64,000 bases of DNA from Gnetum montanum (taxonomy: Eukaryota > Streptophyta > Gnetopsida > Gnetales > Gnetaceae). The stretch's first letter is position 1. Every line of letters starts with the position of its first letter. Location: positions 226,307 through 290,306 of the forward strand of contig MNCI01009596.1 in NCBI GenBank assembly GCA_015680685.1, in the 5' to 3' direction. The position numbers and the translations under genes were made by a program. The notes below the pieces were generated by a model, which was given only the letters and a program-made list of their open reading frames with translations, was not told the origin of the DNA and did not search any database. This document shows, in pieces, positions 22,701 through 33,200 of the stretch.

Positions 22701-24868
22701 AAGCAAATGGACAATTAACTTTAAAATATACTAAAGCAGTGCTGATGGATTTCTAACTGCAATAAATAATGTACCAAAAGATGGGAACATTTTTGGTATT
22801 ACATGTTTGCATCAGTAGGAAAATTTATTTACATCATATAGAACCCAACCATCTTTCTCAAATGCATGCCCCATAATAAATCTTGTTAGTGTACAGGTAG
22901 GCAAATATTTAAATCTATGCCAAATAAAATATCGCATAACTCCAATTCACCCTGCAATGTGATAAAAACTTTGCAAAATGTTGGGCCAATGAAGGAAAAC
23001 CATCCCCCTGGTGACCCTTTGCTTCTAGTCATGGCATAACAACCTTGGTTGATAGAAACTTGATGCTTAGAAAACATTCAAGGATTTTACACAAATTATC
23101 TTAACATAAAAAGGAATCATAGGGCATTCCATAGAACTTACAGGATCATTCTTAAAGAACACTAAAGAAGTCCGTGTAAGAATAAACCAACGCTTTTTCC
23201 ATGACTTCCACCCAATCCCTGCATGGATTAGCAGTTCACAACATTAGCATATATTCTTCACAGTAATTTCTTTAATCCAACCCTGCTAAACTGCATTTAC
23301 GGGAAAAACAACCATAAATAATCGAACAGCAGTGAATGACTTCAAGATTAGCCTATTCAAAACTGGAATCCAAATGGTATCTTTATCATGAACAATTCAA
23401 CAAAACAATTTTGTAAAACACTGGTCAACCAAAAGAAATCTAAAAGCTATAGTGTTTACAGGTCAATAAAAAACACAAACTGAAATCATAGAGTTTTAGT
23501 AGAATGCACTGCATCATAGAATTAACATTTGTAATTTGACAGGCAAGAACCAAAGCTACAAACATTGCAGCAAATATCTTAACGAACAAAGAAAGAGCTA
23601 AACAGCCTACTGCTTACAACCATTTTCCAATAGTCGCTACTTCAAGAAGCAATGTACAATCTTCACTCATAAAGACAATTGAAATTGGGTAGCATCAAAG
23701 TCAATGAAAATCAGGTACCTTTTGATGATATGAAAAGTGGTCCACTTTTGTATACCTGGAAAACAAAGAAGAATAAAAAATGTTAGCTTCAAAAAAGAAT
23801 TTCAATGTGCATCAGTCCATGATGCACCAATCTTTATTTTCAAAATTGATATGCTAAACAGGAATCTTACTGAACCAAAGAAAATAAGGTAGACTCACTA
23901 CTGTTGTGGAAATTAAACAAAATTACATTTTGTAAAGGAGGAAACGAAAAGATAAACAAAGTAATATTTAAAATGCACAAGATCCGTCTAGCCTACATCA
24001 GTGCCACAATCAACACATTAGATTCAGCATTCAACATCATTAACAACTACACTATGCCTCAAAGGTGAACTGAAAATACCCCATAAAAAGCAAAACAAAA
24101 TAAAAACGAAAACAACCATGTGTTTTAGCTGCCGAAAACTTCCTAATTAAACCCGTGTATAGTTGAAAAGCTGTAAACCCTCTATAATATCCCTTTGATC
24201 TTTAGTTGAAGAACAATGCTTTATTTTCATGTTGTGAAAGACTAAAATAATGCAACCGAAAGAAACCAATTGATGTTAGTTGAATCCCACCTATTCCTAC
24301 TCAATGTCAGCTGCATAAAGCAGACGATACATTTTTGCTGTGATATCACAAGCAATAGATTTCGCAATATAAATTTAGGAATCCCAATATTTGGATACTA
24401 GTGGCATTTAATGTAGCTTTGACAATATTCAAAACAAGTGAAAATTCACGTAGGTGTGATCTTTAATTACCATTGGGCACATGTTCTCTAATTACCATTA
24501 GTCTATTACTCACATGTTAGAAAGTTTCCATTTGAAAATGCATTGTAAAACTTTTAAACGATTCAACCTAATGCATCCGAAAATGACTAATGGTACAGCG
24601 AAAACATCGAATTTTTTTATTACCATCTGTGGCAACATTGTATGCAACTTGACAAATATTTTGTAATCAATAAGTAATGCGGAAGTGACAATGTTAAGTA
24701 AGGACGTAAATGTTGTGATTAGCATTATCTTTCTCATGATGAACCTACCGTGTTATGAACACGGCCGCGTGGACGCTCGAACGAAGTCACAGGGGCGGAC
24801 AAGACATCAGGTCCAGACGGCGGAGAATGAGAAGGGGGAGGCGAACACATCGGGTCGACGCTCTGCAT
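10763..24868 (-). CDS. PHGAP: PHGAP/REN-type Rho GTPase-activating protein with PH domain, 22 coding exons, 896 aa
   Basis: This gene encodes a ROP GTPase-activating protein. It would switch Rho-of-plants GTPases off by stimulating GTP hydrolysis. In Arabidopsis the PHGAP1/2 (REN2/3) and REN1 family acts at the cell cortex in polar growth, pavement-cell shape and division-plane marking. The spliced protein has a PH domain at about residues 41-160 (KSGPLFISSKG, WKKRWFILTRTSLVFF), a RhoGAP domain at about 190-395 with arginine finger Arg225 in EGILRLSADVEEVE, the VAACMAPLLLRPLLAGE block, an acidic linker (396-600), coiled coils (about 597-715) and a conserved C-terminal LTTRLDFFRERRSQLVEQL. Residues around PHGAP-specific segments (SENRMT-like AENRMT, DLYDYK, LALEQDV) favour PHGAP1/2 over REN1. 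Every exon junction keeps phase, and there are no internal stops. The length is slightly above the roughly 820-870 aa I recall for the family. It appears functional. Confidence 0.93.
15215..15290 (+). mobile_element. SINE-like repeat, family 2, tRNA-like head
   Basis: The plus strand has GGTTAGAGCATGCAACTTATG (A-box-like in its first half) followed by AGATTTGATTCCAAAGGGCAT (B-box-like). Two related copies lie on the minus strand at about 28,215-28,310 and 27,610-27,680 (GAGCATGTTACTTATGAT, AGGTTTGATCTCCAAGGG). The shared order of box-like motifs across three sites suggests a tRNA-derived SINE family. Confidence 0.4.
15646..15713. repeat. Inverted repeat (hairpin), two perfect 17-bp arms
   Basis: CTTACAATATGAAACCA (15,646-15,662) and its exact reverse complement (15,697-15,713) are separated by 34 bp. 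A related TATGGTTTCACGCTATAAG segment preceded by GATTCAAAACCAG occurs in another intron near 19,215-19,245, so this may be part of a small dispersed element such as a MITE. No target duplication was identified. Confidence 0.6.
15850..15997 (-). mobile_element. SINE-like repeat, family 1, copy 1 (intronic)
   Basis: The minus strand has a tRNA-like head: an A-box-like GATGGTAAGGTGC, then about 30 bp, then a B-box-like GGGTTTGAGC. It is followed by a body shared with the copy at 21,118-21,273, including TAGGCTTTTGC and GGTGGGATGAGCATTGAG. The two copies align over about 145 bp at two different places in one gene, which supports a dispersed element. The class assignment rests on the box motifs only, and the ends are not exact. 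Confidence 0.55.
20696..21009. repeat. Tandem duplication, two units of 157 bp, intronic
   Basis: Unit 1 (20,696-20,852) and unit 2 (20,853-21,009) both begin AATGGCCATTTTTATTCC and differ at only about three positions (for example CTGAAAG against CTAAAAG, and GTTGGAAAT against GTTGTAAAT). It lies in the PHGAP intron between exons 20,550-20,669 and 21,914-22,058. The high identity points to a recent duplication. Confidence 0.95.
21118..21273 (-). mobile_element. SINE-like repeat, family 1, copy 2 (intronic)
   Basis: On the minus strand an A-box-like GATGGTAGGGTGC is followed by a B-box-like GGGTTTGAGTC, then a body ending GGTGGGATGAGCATTGAGGC. It aligns with the copy at 15,850-15,997 through most of its length. 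It sits about 110 bp to the right of the 157-bp duplication in the same intron. Confidence 0.6.
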
Positions 24869-24889
24869 CTTCTTCGTCTTGGCATTCAA

Positions 24890-25290
24890 TCTCTATACGC
24901 ATCAAAGGTCTTTACTCGTCTTCAATCTCTGCCTCCGTAAAACATCACTGCGAGATACGCATCAGAACCTCTACTTCCTCGAACATCATACTGAAAAACG
25001 CATCATCAAAAGCCTCCACTTCCTCAGCTATCACCACAAAACACGTATCAAGGTTTCTGTTTCTCCAATCCCAAGCTCCTGAACAAAATCTTTGCCAAAA
25101 AACACACCCCAGCCTCCGTCGCTTAAAATGTCGTCCAAAAAACCACGCATCAAAGAGCCCTACGTCTTCAAAATCCCTGCATCGGAGCCTCTATTTCCTC
25201 AAAAACCATCGCAATCCGCGCATCAAGGCCAAAATACACTGAAATCCCCGCCAAACGCACATCAAAGCCTCTGTCCTTCCAACATTGCAG
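24890..25290. repeat. Degenerate repeat in the PHGAP leader
   Basis: A motif like CGCATCAAAGCCTCTACTTCCTC recurs on the plus strand near 24,897, 24,957, 25,000, 25,045, 25,146, 25,176, 25,217 and 25,258, with spacing of about 30 to 100 bp and partial decay. The gene strand therefore reads repeated GAGGCTTTGATGCG-like blocks just before the start codon. Confidence 0.6.
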
Positions 25291-25671
25291 AAAAAAAAAT
25301 AGGCACCGCACCTACTTCCGTCTAATCCCGAGCTGCTCCGCAACACATCATTGCAAAAATACGAACGGAAAGGCTTATCTCGCTCGCATCCATCCGGAGC
25401 TGCGTCACACACAAACAAGCCTGAACCTTAGGCGCAAACGGCAAGCAAAAGCAGCTGCTGCAGCTGCAAAAACGCTCATTGCACAGCTTCCTTCTCCTGC
25501 TACGGATGATCTCTGATCCACCGGCGTAAAAGAGCGGCAACGGAAGGCCACGCAAGTTTTGTCAGCCTCGAAAGGAAAAAACCGAACCAGACACAAAAAA
25601 TACAAATGCCGCACAATTAAATACCATCTTAAAAAAGCTTTTACAGTGTCAGTCACTCTGTCGCTCACAGG

Positions 25672-25679
25672 TAGGGTTT
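25672..25679 (-). promoter_or_regulatory. Telo-box (AAACCCTA)
   Basis: The gene strand reads GCGAAACCCTACC here, about 800 bp upstream of the PHGAP start codon. Telo-boxes are short plant promoter elements found near the starts of many housekeeping and growth-related genes. A single 8-mer may also occur by chance. Confidence 0.4.
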
Positions 25680-26000
25680 CGCATAGCTGTCCCGCTGCTA
25701 CATCGCAGTCTTCTCCTCCTCCGCCTGCGTGCTGTGGAAGAAGCCGGGCCGTCGTCGGCCATCATCGGAGCCCAAACAAAAACACGCACTGCCCAGCTAA
25801 AAACACAAAATACGCGCACGACAACAGCGACAACAGAAGAAGAAGAAGAAGAAGAAGAAAAAAAAGGTAAATTATGAATTGTTAATGGCCAAATTCTGTC
25901 CGACCGTTTTCCTGCTGCATGAAAAACACTAGCCACCCAATGGGCTCGCACAGCAATACCGACTAATTCGGCTCGAACCCGCCACGTCGCCTCAGCACCC

Positions 26001-28842
26001 GGGTAAAAATCACCTGCGTCTAACCACGCCCAAACACTGTTTGACCTCACAAAATCTGGATTATTACCTCGGGTAAAATTGCGAGTGATTATCCAATCTA
26101 CGCGGTAACGCCAACTTACTTCGCGTATTGGTATTTAAATAAAAAAAGCCCACGCAAGGCGACAGATTTTTGTCCACCAACGTGACAACAAAACCTCGGC
26201 CTCAAAGTAAAGTAACGGGGGTTAGCTGGGGCCTAATTACGATTGCAACGTGATTAGCAGACAATGCCGGTGATCCACTCTCGTGGTTAGGTAAACCGCG
26301 GTGGGGCGGCCACGTTTCGTGCGGTTTCGGGTTCGATATTTTTAGCAAAATACGTTGGATCGAATTTCCGTTGCGCGTATTCATGGATTTCGGATTTTGC
26401 AGTGGCTCCGGCGGCAACGGAAATCCGGAAACGTGACGAAACGTATTATATTTGTATTATCGAGGAGAAAAGAGGCGACATAATGATGGTTAAATAATAA
26501 TCCAAAGTGGAGACATAGGCGAAGAGAATTACATGGAAGATTATCGTTGTTATGGCAATAATGACATGGCCACATGCGCGCCATGGGAACCAAGGACTAT
26601 TTCGGACGTATTTAAAAATTTGCGTTTGGTTTTGGTTTTGGTCTTGGTCTTGGTCCCGGCCCGTTGGGATTCTTAACCCTGGTTAGGCGGCTTGCATTGC
26701 ACTTTACTCATCTGCGGTTGCCGCGTCTGCCTCGGGTGGGTCGGGGTTGGGTTAGGGTGACGTCGGCATGGCGGTTATGTGGGACCCACCCGCGCCGTGT
26801 TCCGAAGCAACGATGCCAAAAATCAAATCCAAACAAAGCTCGGGTACCTTCTTTATTATTGTTATTATTGTGTGTATGTTTCTCTGTATCCCTAATAATA
26901 ATAATAATGGCTTTTGCAAACACGACTGCCAATCATTTTCAGGGGAGAAAATTTGTGCATTTTGCAAGTGGATTAGCCAGACCTTGACCAGTTCCTGTAA
27001 GAGGAAGGAAGGAATAATGTCTTAAAGTGAAGTTAGGTGACAAAGGTGGTGGAAATTGGTTTGTTTTATTTATTGTATTTTTTATGAAAAGGGTTACGTG
27101 CGTTGATGTGGAAAGAAATGGAACCTGCGACGATGACGTTGTATCAATAACTTGTCTGTCTATCTATTAATTGTTTGGTCCTCTCATGGGCCGTCACCTT
27201 TTCTTCATTACCATGATTTGGGTAAGGATTCGCTTCCCCGTCGCTGTTTATAACTTAGACCCACTAATTTTGGAAAATACGTCCTCATGTGCATTGACAA
27301 CTTTATTTGATGAGGTAGATGGATAATTATTTTTCCAAGTCAACTTTGGTTGGAGGGGCCGTTAGTGTATTATGACTAGAGTCCCTCCTATATGTAGCTA
27401 ACCTGAAAACATTCAAACTTCAAAAGTCTTCTTCGGTGTGAGATCTATACATTAAGTGAGCATGTTAAGGATGCAATTTTTAACAACCAATGTCTTGTCA
27501 TAGTCCACTATCACTTTGCCAACCTCGTATTTAATTATATATACCTTTCAAATAAATAGTAAAAAATGATGCTTTAGCAGAATTTAAGCAAAAATATGAT
27601 AGTGTCATCTTGGCACAGTCCTTAGAATCAAACCTAGACAATCACAAGTTACATGCTCGAACTAAGCCAGCAATACTTTATTGACTTAGCTTTAATAATA
27701 AGATGTAGCTCACTTAATCTTTATCTTGTTATTGCACCTCTAATCATGATGATTCATGCAAATAAATATGTTCCATATATCTTTTTAAAAAAATTTAAAA
27801 CTCCAAACACAAGGAATAATAAACATATTCTAACCAAGAGCATTAGCCATGGTTAAGATGGCTATGTGTAAAACCTGTTGGTAAGATGGTTAACTCACAT
27901 AACATCATATTTAGAGGTATTGGGCTCAATGCTTTTGGTAGGAAACCCTTTGCAATCATTATGCTACCAACATAGAGGCAAATTCCAAGCACTACCATAC
28001 CTAGCAATATCCAAGAAATATAAACATATTTAACTTCAAGTTTAAATCATCATTGTCACAATAATCCCTTTACCCTATTTGTATGGACTCACTATTAAAG
28101 TAGGAAAATGATTCAATATTGATTTTCTATGATTATATAGTGTGCCGAATATTGTATTTTTTTTTCCATACCACTAAGTTAACACATATCTTAGAATGCC
28201 CTTCAAAATCAAACTTATGGCTCACGTATCTTACAATACCCTTGGAGATCAAACCTACAACTTGCAAATCATAAGTAACATGCTCTAACCATGTGAACAA
28301 TGCTTAGCTAACTTTAACTTCAATTTTAAATTATATTTTAAACAAAACTTGTTAATAGTGTTTATCCTTGAGACATATAGTAAAATTAGAATTTTATAAT
28401 TAAACATTATCCACAAAAATTGAACCTATAACTTGGAGCTTTCAAATCAAGGGTGTTGGAACCTTTGAAATAATTGTAATATAGGTACAACCTAGGATAT
28501 ATAGTGCAATTAGAACTTTATAAGTCAGCATTACCCACCAAAATTAAACCCTTTACTTGAAGCTTTAAAATCAAGACTTTAAACACTAGGCTAATACCTC
28601 ATTTTTCTAAAAATGTGACTATAATTACATTTCATGATATCTAGCCAACATTATACTTCAAAAGAATTATAAAGGAATATGACCCCTAAAAGAAAAGAAA
28701 ATGCTTAATTATGTCCTCAAAAAACTTCAAATAGTGAGAGATGAACCTAGTGATAAGACTTTTGCATTTAAAGCATTGAGTTATGGGTGTTTTTTTATTT
28801 GTATAAATAAAAAAATTCAGAGTATATTATATGTTTAAGTAG
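26001..28842. other. Upstream intergenic region of the PHGAP gene
   Basis: GC-richer sequence continues to about 26,850, with GGTTTTGGTTTTGGTCTTGG-type repeats at 26,628-26,660, and then turns AT-rich. Several open frames on both strands near 26,660-27,020 overlap one another and show no recognised domain, so none is called as a gene. From about 27,600 the region holds SINE-like pieces (27,610-27,680, 27,850-27,960, 28,215-28,310, 28,330-28,613). Confidence 0.5.
28456..28613 (-). mobile_element. SINE-like repeat, family 3, full-length-looking copy
   Basis: The minus strand begins AAAATGAGGTATTAGCCTAG (A-box-like TAGCCTAGTG), has a B-box-like AAGGGTTTAATT, then GGGTAATGCTGACTTATAAAG, and ends in a GGTACCTATATTAC-like stretch and GGTTCCAAC. 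The plus copies at 30,238-30,336 and 30,551-30,710 share the same order and the GGTTCCAACA end. A second, more decayed minus copy lies directly left (about 28,330-28,455). The length is about 160 bp. Confidence 0.5.
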
Positions 28843-29683
28843 TGATGAGTGGCGAGGTACCCCTACACTCAACCATACGAATACGAGCATTACATGCGCG
28901 ATCCAGTCGAACTCCGCAAATGGACTAGTTGCGGCATCTAGAAAGTTAGCCTTAGGTTGCAGTTCGTTGTCTTCCCACCTAGACTAGTATTATCTTTGTC
29001 ACATATGGTTTAGTCTAGAGTGAGGTTTATGATGTGGTTCCTAATCTAACACTACTCCTAAAGTTCAATGAAAAGTAATATTTGCTAATCTAGGAGAGAG
29101 AGGGTAAGAGAATCTAAACTAGCCTAAGTACAATGAGCGTCTGTTCCTTGATTATTTGTACACATCTTAGACTTCGTGCATGACTACCACTGGGATTACC
29201 AAGCACAGATCCTAGGTACGCTACTAGGTTACCAAGTAGTCACAGTTAAATGCTCGTAATCAAGTCGTACTCATTCCGCGTTTAACACGAGTTTAAGGGT
29301 GAGAGAGATTAACTAGGAAAGCAGTAAATAACAATTAATTAAATAAATCTAAGTAAATGCTACAATGATGAAGTAATCTCAATCTTTATTGTTGGTCATG
29401 TGCGTGTCCAAGTACGTCACACTCGAATAAAGGATGTTGTACAATTACAATCACCACACTGTGGGCATACATTGGAAAATAATTCTAACTCTAAGAAGGG
29501 AAAACTGCAAGAGTTTGGGTAAGGGACTAAGAACTAGATGCTAGAATAAGGAAAGCTGCCTCTTACTTATAGAAATTGAGGCAGGCCACGATATCACAAC
29601 CACTGTGATATCATGGCAGCAATATCACAGCCATTATGATATCACGGTAGCAATATCACAGCCAGCAAATTCATGACTCATCA
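28843..29683 (-). mobile_element. Solo LTR (841 bp) with AGTAG target duplication
   Basis: Bounded by TGATGAG (28,843) and CTCATCA (29,683) on the plus strand. AGTAG precedes it (28,838-28,842) and follows it (29,684-29,688), a perfect 5-bp duplication. In its own sense (minus) the order is a GATATC-like array (29,587-29,660), a TATA-like CTATAAGTAAG (29,563-29,573), then the transcribed part with the CCACTGGGATTACCAAGC motif (29,188 and nearby). No internal region is present. It lies in intergenic DNA about 4 kb upstream of the PHGAP start codon. Confidence 0.95.
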
Positions 29684-29688
29684 AGTAG

Positions 29689-32277
29689 CATACTGGAAAA
29701 TAGAAAAATTTTCCATTTTTAGGATGTCTACTTAAGTCTACAACTTAGAATTGAAATAATGCTTTATAAAATCAAGAGAGGAAAAGTAATTTTTAGTAAG
29801 AAGAATGATCTCAGTCCTAACAACATTTGCTTCACTTTCAACATCTAGGCTTGAACTTAAAACAACCAAAGAATTTGAGGTAGGAAGAGAAAGCTTTGAC
29901 AAAATACAAACTTTTTAGGAGAGGAATGTCCAATAGAAAATGGTGACACAAATTATTAACTTGCATTACCTTGCATTGAAAGGCAGTGAGTTCAAAGCCT
30001 AGTACCAATACTTAAAACACCATATGCCAACATGAGGATTTTGTTCTAAACATATTCTTAATTATATTATTACCCTTTCTCTCTCTATCTAGGTTCAATT
30101 TTCAAAATTATTTTAACATATATAAATCTTATGGTGTATCTATATTATAATTATTTTAGGATTCCAACACATCTCCACTTTTCCCCCCAATCCTCACCCC
30201 ACCTCGTCTCCCCTCTTCCCACCAAAAAAAATTGTAACAATGAGGTGTTAGCCTAGTGGTAAGACTCTTGATTTGATAACTATAAGTTATAGGTTTGATT
30301 ATAATGGGCAATACTATGTTATAAAATTCTAATTTAACAATGAGGTGTTAGAACCCAAGGGTCTAATGTGGGTGGTCGTAACACTCATCTCTTAGTTGGA
30401 AGGTTGTGGGTTTGATTCTTTCCTTTGCTTACAAGTATGGTAGTAGTGGAGTAGTTGTGTGATGGAACCCTTTTGTTTAGTAGATTGCATCACATAGGGG
30501 CTGTGTTATTAGCCTCAAGTTTCCTTGCCTCCTAAATAAATAAATATATAAAAGGTATTAGCCTAATGGTAAGACTCTTAATTTGAAAGCTCCAAACCAT
30601 GGCTTTGATTTTGGTAGGCAACACTAGGTTATAAAGTTCTAATTTGACAATATATCTTGTGGTGTACCGATATTATAGCTATTTTGAGATTCTAAGGTTC
30701 CAACAATCTAATTTTTATATTAGGATAATAAACAATATGGATAATTTACAACCAACTCAAATAATCATTATCATTATAGTCTTATTCCAACAAAATAAGG
30801 TCAACCACATGAGTTGTTTTATATAAATTACCTTCATTAAGCACTCTATTTTTATCTATTTCAGCAAATTTGATTTTTTTAGTGGATCTAATATTTCTCA
30901 AGCAAATCTATTTGGAATTATATACAATGCTACCATATTTAGTAGGTGATCCTTCAAATGAATCCACTGCTTCTTTGCCATTCTACGAGTTACCTAATGA
31001 TTTATATAAATATATCACTTAGGAAATTACTAAAAGGTATGTTTTCATTCAAATATTGGGCTATTTACCTTGTTCCTTAAGTTTTTTTTAGCTTATTTAC
31101 ATATGGTTTGGAAAGATTGAGAATTGGATATTGTCCATGCATGTTATTTGTTAAACTCATTGTTGTTGGTTGAATTTGTTGATTTAATGATGGTTTCTAA
31201 AGCCCTTAATTTTGGTGGTTTCAATCATTATCAGGCTTTATTAATTATTCAAAAGTGGACTTCATTTTTTAACCCAACATCTCCTGCATTTCAAAAGATT
31301 CCTTATTTTATTGAGTTGCTAAACATTTCATTGATTTTTGAAATAGTCAAAAGGGATATTATCTCTTGAATAAGGGTATAGGCATTTTAAAATGTTAATT
31401 ATAATTAGTGGTTTTTGTAGAATTTGATATATGGTTGAGGTAAATCTTGATTTTCTTAAGTGAGAAACTCTACTACATGTTAGTGAAATTGATATATGTA
31501 AAATGTTGTTTATTATAATCTTCTAAATTCATGTCACTATTGTCATTGAGAGGGTTATATGTTGTATTCATGTTTTTTTATGCTACAAAAAAAGGCTACC
31601 CAAGCATGTTAGCACCAAGCTACTACAAATAGTACTAAGGTTTCTTTAACAAATATTTGTAGATTTTGCTAAGGTTTTTTTTACATATGCTATATATCTT
31701 GTAATAGTTTCTTCTATTGATGTTTCAATGGTTAGTCTACCTTTTTCTTTTACTGTTGTTCAACAAAATGTATCATTGACAAAGGTTCTAATCAAATCAA
31801 TTTCAAAAAATTCTTTAATGATCAAGAAGAAATAAATATTTGTTTCTAAAGCTTCATATAAACTTCTTATTAATTTAGATACTTTCCAAATGGTTCTTCA
31901 TAATAAAAAATGTCGAGGAAGTCTATCTATTGGTGATTACATGCCAAATCTTCAAAATGAATAACATGCTCAAGATATTTTAACCACTAATAATTTATTT
32001 ATTGTTATTAATCAAGATATGGAGATAATATCTTTTGATAATGTTGATTTCCTACCCTATAAGGAAGGTTTTTAAAAATTGGTTGTAAGAATAAAAACTT
32101 GAAAAGACTTTCCCAAAACTACAAGGCCTTTTCTTTTTTGTTGATTTGAAGGGTCTCCTCTCTATAGTACTCATATACTTTTGTAGTCTAAATTTTTATT
32201 TTTAATATATATATATGCATGCATGTATGTATGTATAGAGTTTAACATTGTATTTGCAATTATTTTCTTATCATAAG
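29689..32277. other. AT-rich intergenic DNA with SINE-like copies and a possible decayed coding relic
   Basis: SINE-like family 3 copies lie at about 30,085-30,172 (tail only), 30,238-30,336 and 30,551-30,710. A further tRNA-like segment at 30,365-30,430 has GGTCGTAACACTCATCTC and GTGGGTTTGATTC. Between about 30,860 and 32,100 short plus-strand frames read like worn protein (for example NFGGFNHYQALLII near 31,210), with stops and shifts and no family that I recognise. A TATATATATATGCATGCATG run lies at about 32,203-32,235, just before TE3. Confidence 0.45.
30551..30710 (+). mobile_element. SINE-like repeat, family 3, plus-strand copy
   Basis: It starts GGTATTAGCCTAATGGTAAG (A-box-like), has a B-box-like TGGCTTTGATT about 50 bp on, then GGTAGGCAACACTAGGTTAT, and ends GGTTCCAACA. 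It matches the minus copy at 28,456-28,613 and the shorter plus copy at 30,238-30,336, with a common head and tail. Confidence 0.5.
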
Positions 32278-33200
32278 TGATGAGCGGCGAGGTGCCCACT
32301 ATGCCCAACCATACGAATCACAAGCGTTCATGCACGATTTGGTCAAATTCCTTGGATGGGACTAGTTGTGGCATTTAGATCGTTACACCTTGATCACAGT
32401 TTGTTGTCTTCCCACTTGGATTAGTGGTAGCCTTGCCATGTGGTTTAGTCCAAAGTGAGGCATATGATGCTTGATGTTGTTTTGGCCTTATGCTACTCCT
32501 AACGATAATAAAGAAATCATTTGTTTAAATTAATTAACAATGGAAAGTAAAGTTTAAACTAACCTATGGGTGATGAGTGTTCATTTCTCATCTTGTCATA
32601 CACATCCTAAACCCCATATCCACTACTGGGATTACCAGGCAAATACATGTTTACGCTCAAAACTGGTCGTGCTCATTTTGCCAATTCATTAACATGCATG
32701 GAAATGTAAATGTTAACTAAGTACATGGAATATAAATTGCATTAAAAATAAATTTAATCTAAGTTAAAGTGTTGTAATGAATAAGAATCAATCTTGATCT
32801 TATTGCTGTTCATGGAATGTGTCTAGGTACATTGCCACTCAAATAAGGTGCCATACAACTAACTTAGATCCACACTGCAGGCACTCACTAACTGTTCTCT
32901 AAGATTACGAAATAAAACTGCAAGAGTTTGGCTACTCTATTGACAAAAGAATTGCATAAACATGGTTGTGAGTGTGTATTTATAAATTTTATTGTTAGGC
33001 TACATCGATAGGGCATCCTCGACACATGATATGATGTATTAATGGGCTCACATCAATGGGGCCTCATCAATGAGGCCTAGTTATCGAGGCCTTGTTGTTG
33101 GAGCCTTGATATCGGGGCTAGGACATTGAAGCTAAGATATTGGAGCCAACCAAAAAGTTTAACTTTTTATTAGATGACCCAGCCAACTGATGACTCATCA
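32278..33200 (-). mobile_element. 3' LTR of TE3 (923 bp)
   Basis: Starts TGATGAG at 32,278 and ends CTCATCA at 33,200 on the plus strand. Just outside, on the minus strand, GTTGTGAGGGTA precedes the LTR start, which is the expected place for the polypurine tract that primes plus-strand DNA. The U3 part (about 33,000-33,150) holds repeated GGGGCC- and ATCGAGGCC-like units. It is about 78 bp shorter than the 5' LTR, mainly because it has fewer copies of the ACTGGGATTACCAAG motif near 32,625. Confidence 0.9.

Larger units (their letters stand above)
10763..24868 (-). other. Exon map of the PHGAP gene
   Basis: Coding exons in transcript order (plus-strand coordinates): 24,749-24,868; 23,719-23,755; 23,142-23,218; 22,322-22,392; 22,148-22,226; 21,914-22,058; 20,550-20,669; 19,998-20,075; 19,811-19,866; 19,581-19,650; 18,302-18,389; 17,653-17,896; 16,485-16,709; 13,676-14,002; 13,529-13,581; 12,732-12,792; 12,556-12,639; 12,306-12,419; 12,032-12,198; 11,575-11,647; 11,106-11,312; 10,763-10,957 (stop TAA at 10,763-10,765). 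All introns are GT-AG, and lengths sum to 2,691. Least certain are exon 1 (chosen because RPRGRVHNT joins in phase to VYKSGPLF, with an upstream in-frame stop), the weak donor gtcttc of exon 8 at 19,998, the donor at 17,653, and the choice between two CAG acceptors at 11,312. Confidence 0.85.
24869..26000 (-). promoter_or_regulatory. Leader and promoter-proximal region of the PHGAP gene
   Basis: This stretch upstream of the start codon is GC-richer than the flanks. It contains a degenerate repeat (24,890-25,290), a telo-box (AAACCCTA on the gene strand, plus coordinates 25,672-25,679) and a (TTC)8 run on the gene strand (25,836-25,859). All three are common in plant 5' leaders. Transcription start and any leader intron cannot be fixed from sequence. 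Long open frames here on both strands look like chance in low-stop, repeat-rich DNA. Confidence 0.5.

Noticed and set aside
24685-25668. Overlapping open frames of 60-185 codons on both strands upstream of PHGAP, read as possible separate genes
   Set aside because: They overlap on both strands in a repetitive, stop-poor region, are Ser/Lys- or Arg-rich without any domain, and part of the stretch is the first PHGAP exon on the other strand.
26664-27025. Open frames on both strands near 26.7-27.0 kb
   Set aside because: Several frames are open at once in GC-rich DNA followed by T-rich and AAT repeats. There are no domains and no splice-supported extension.
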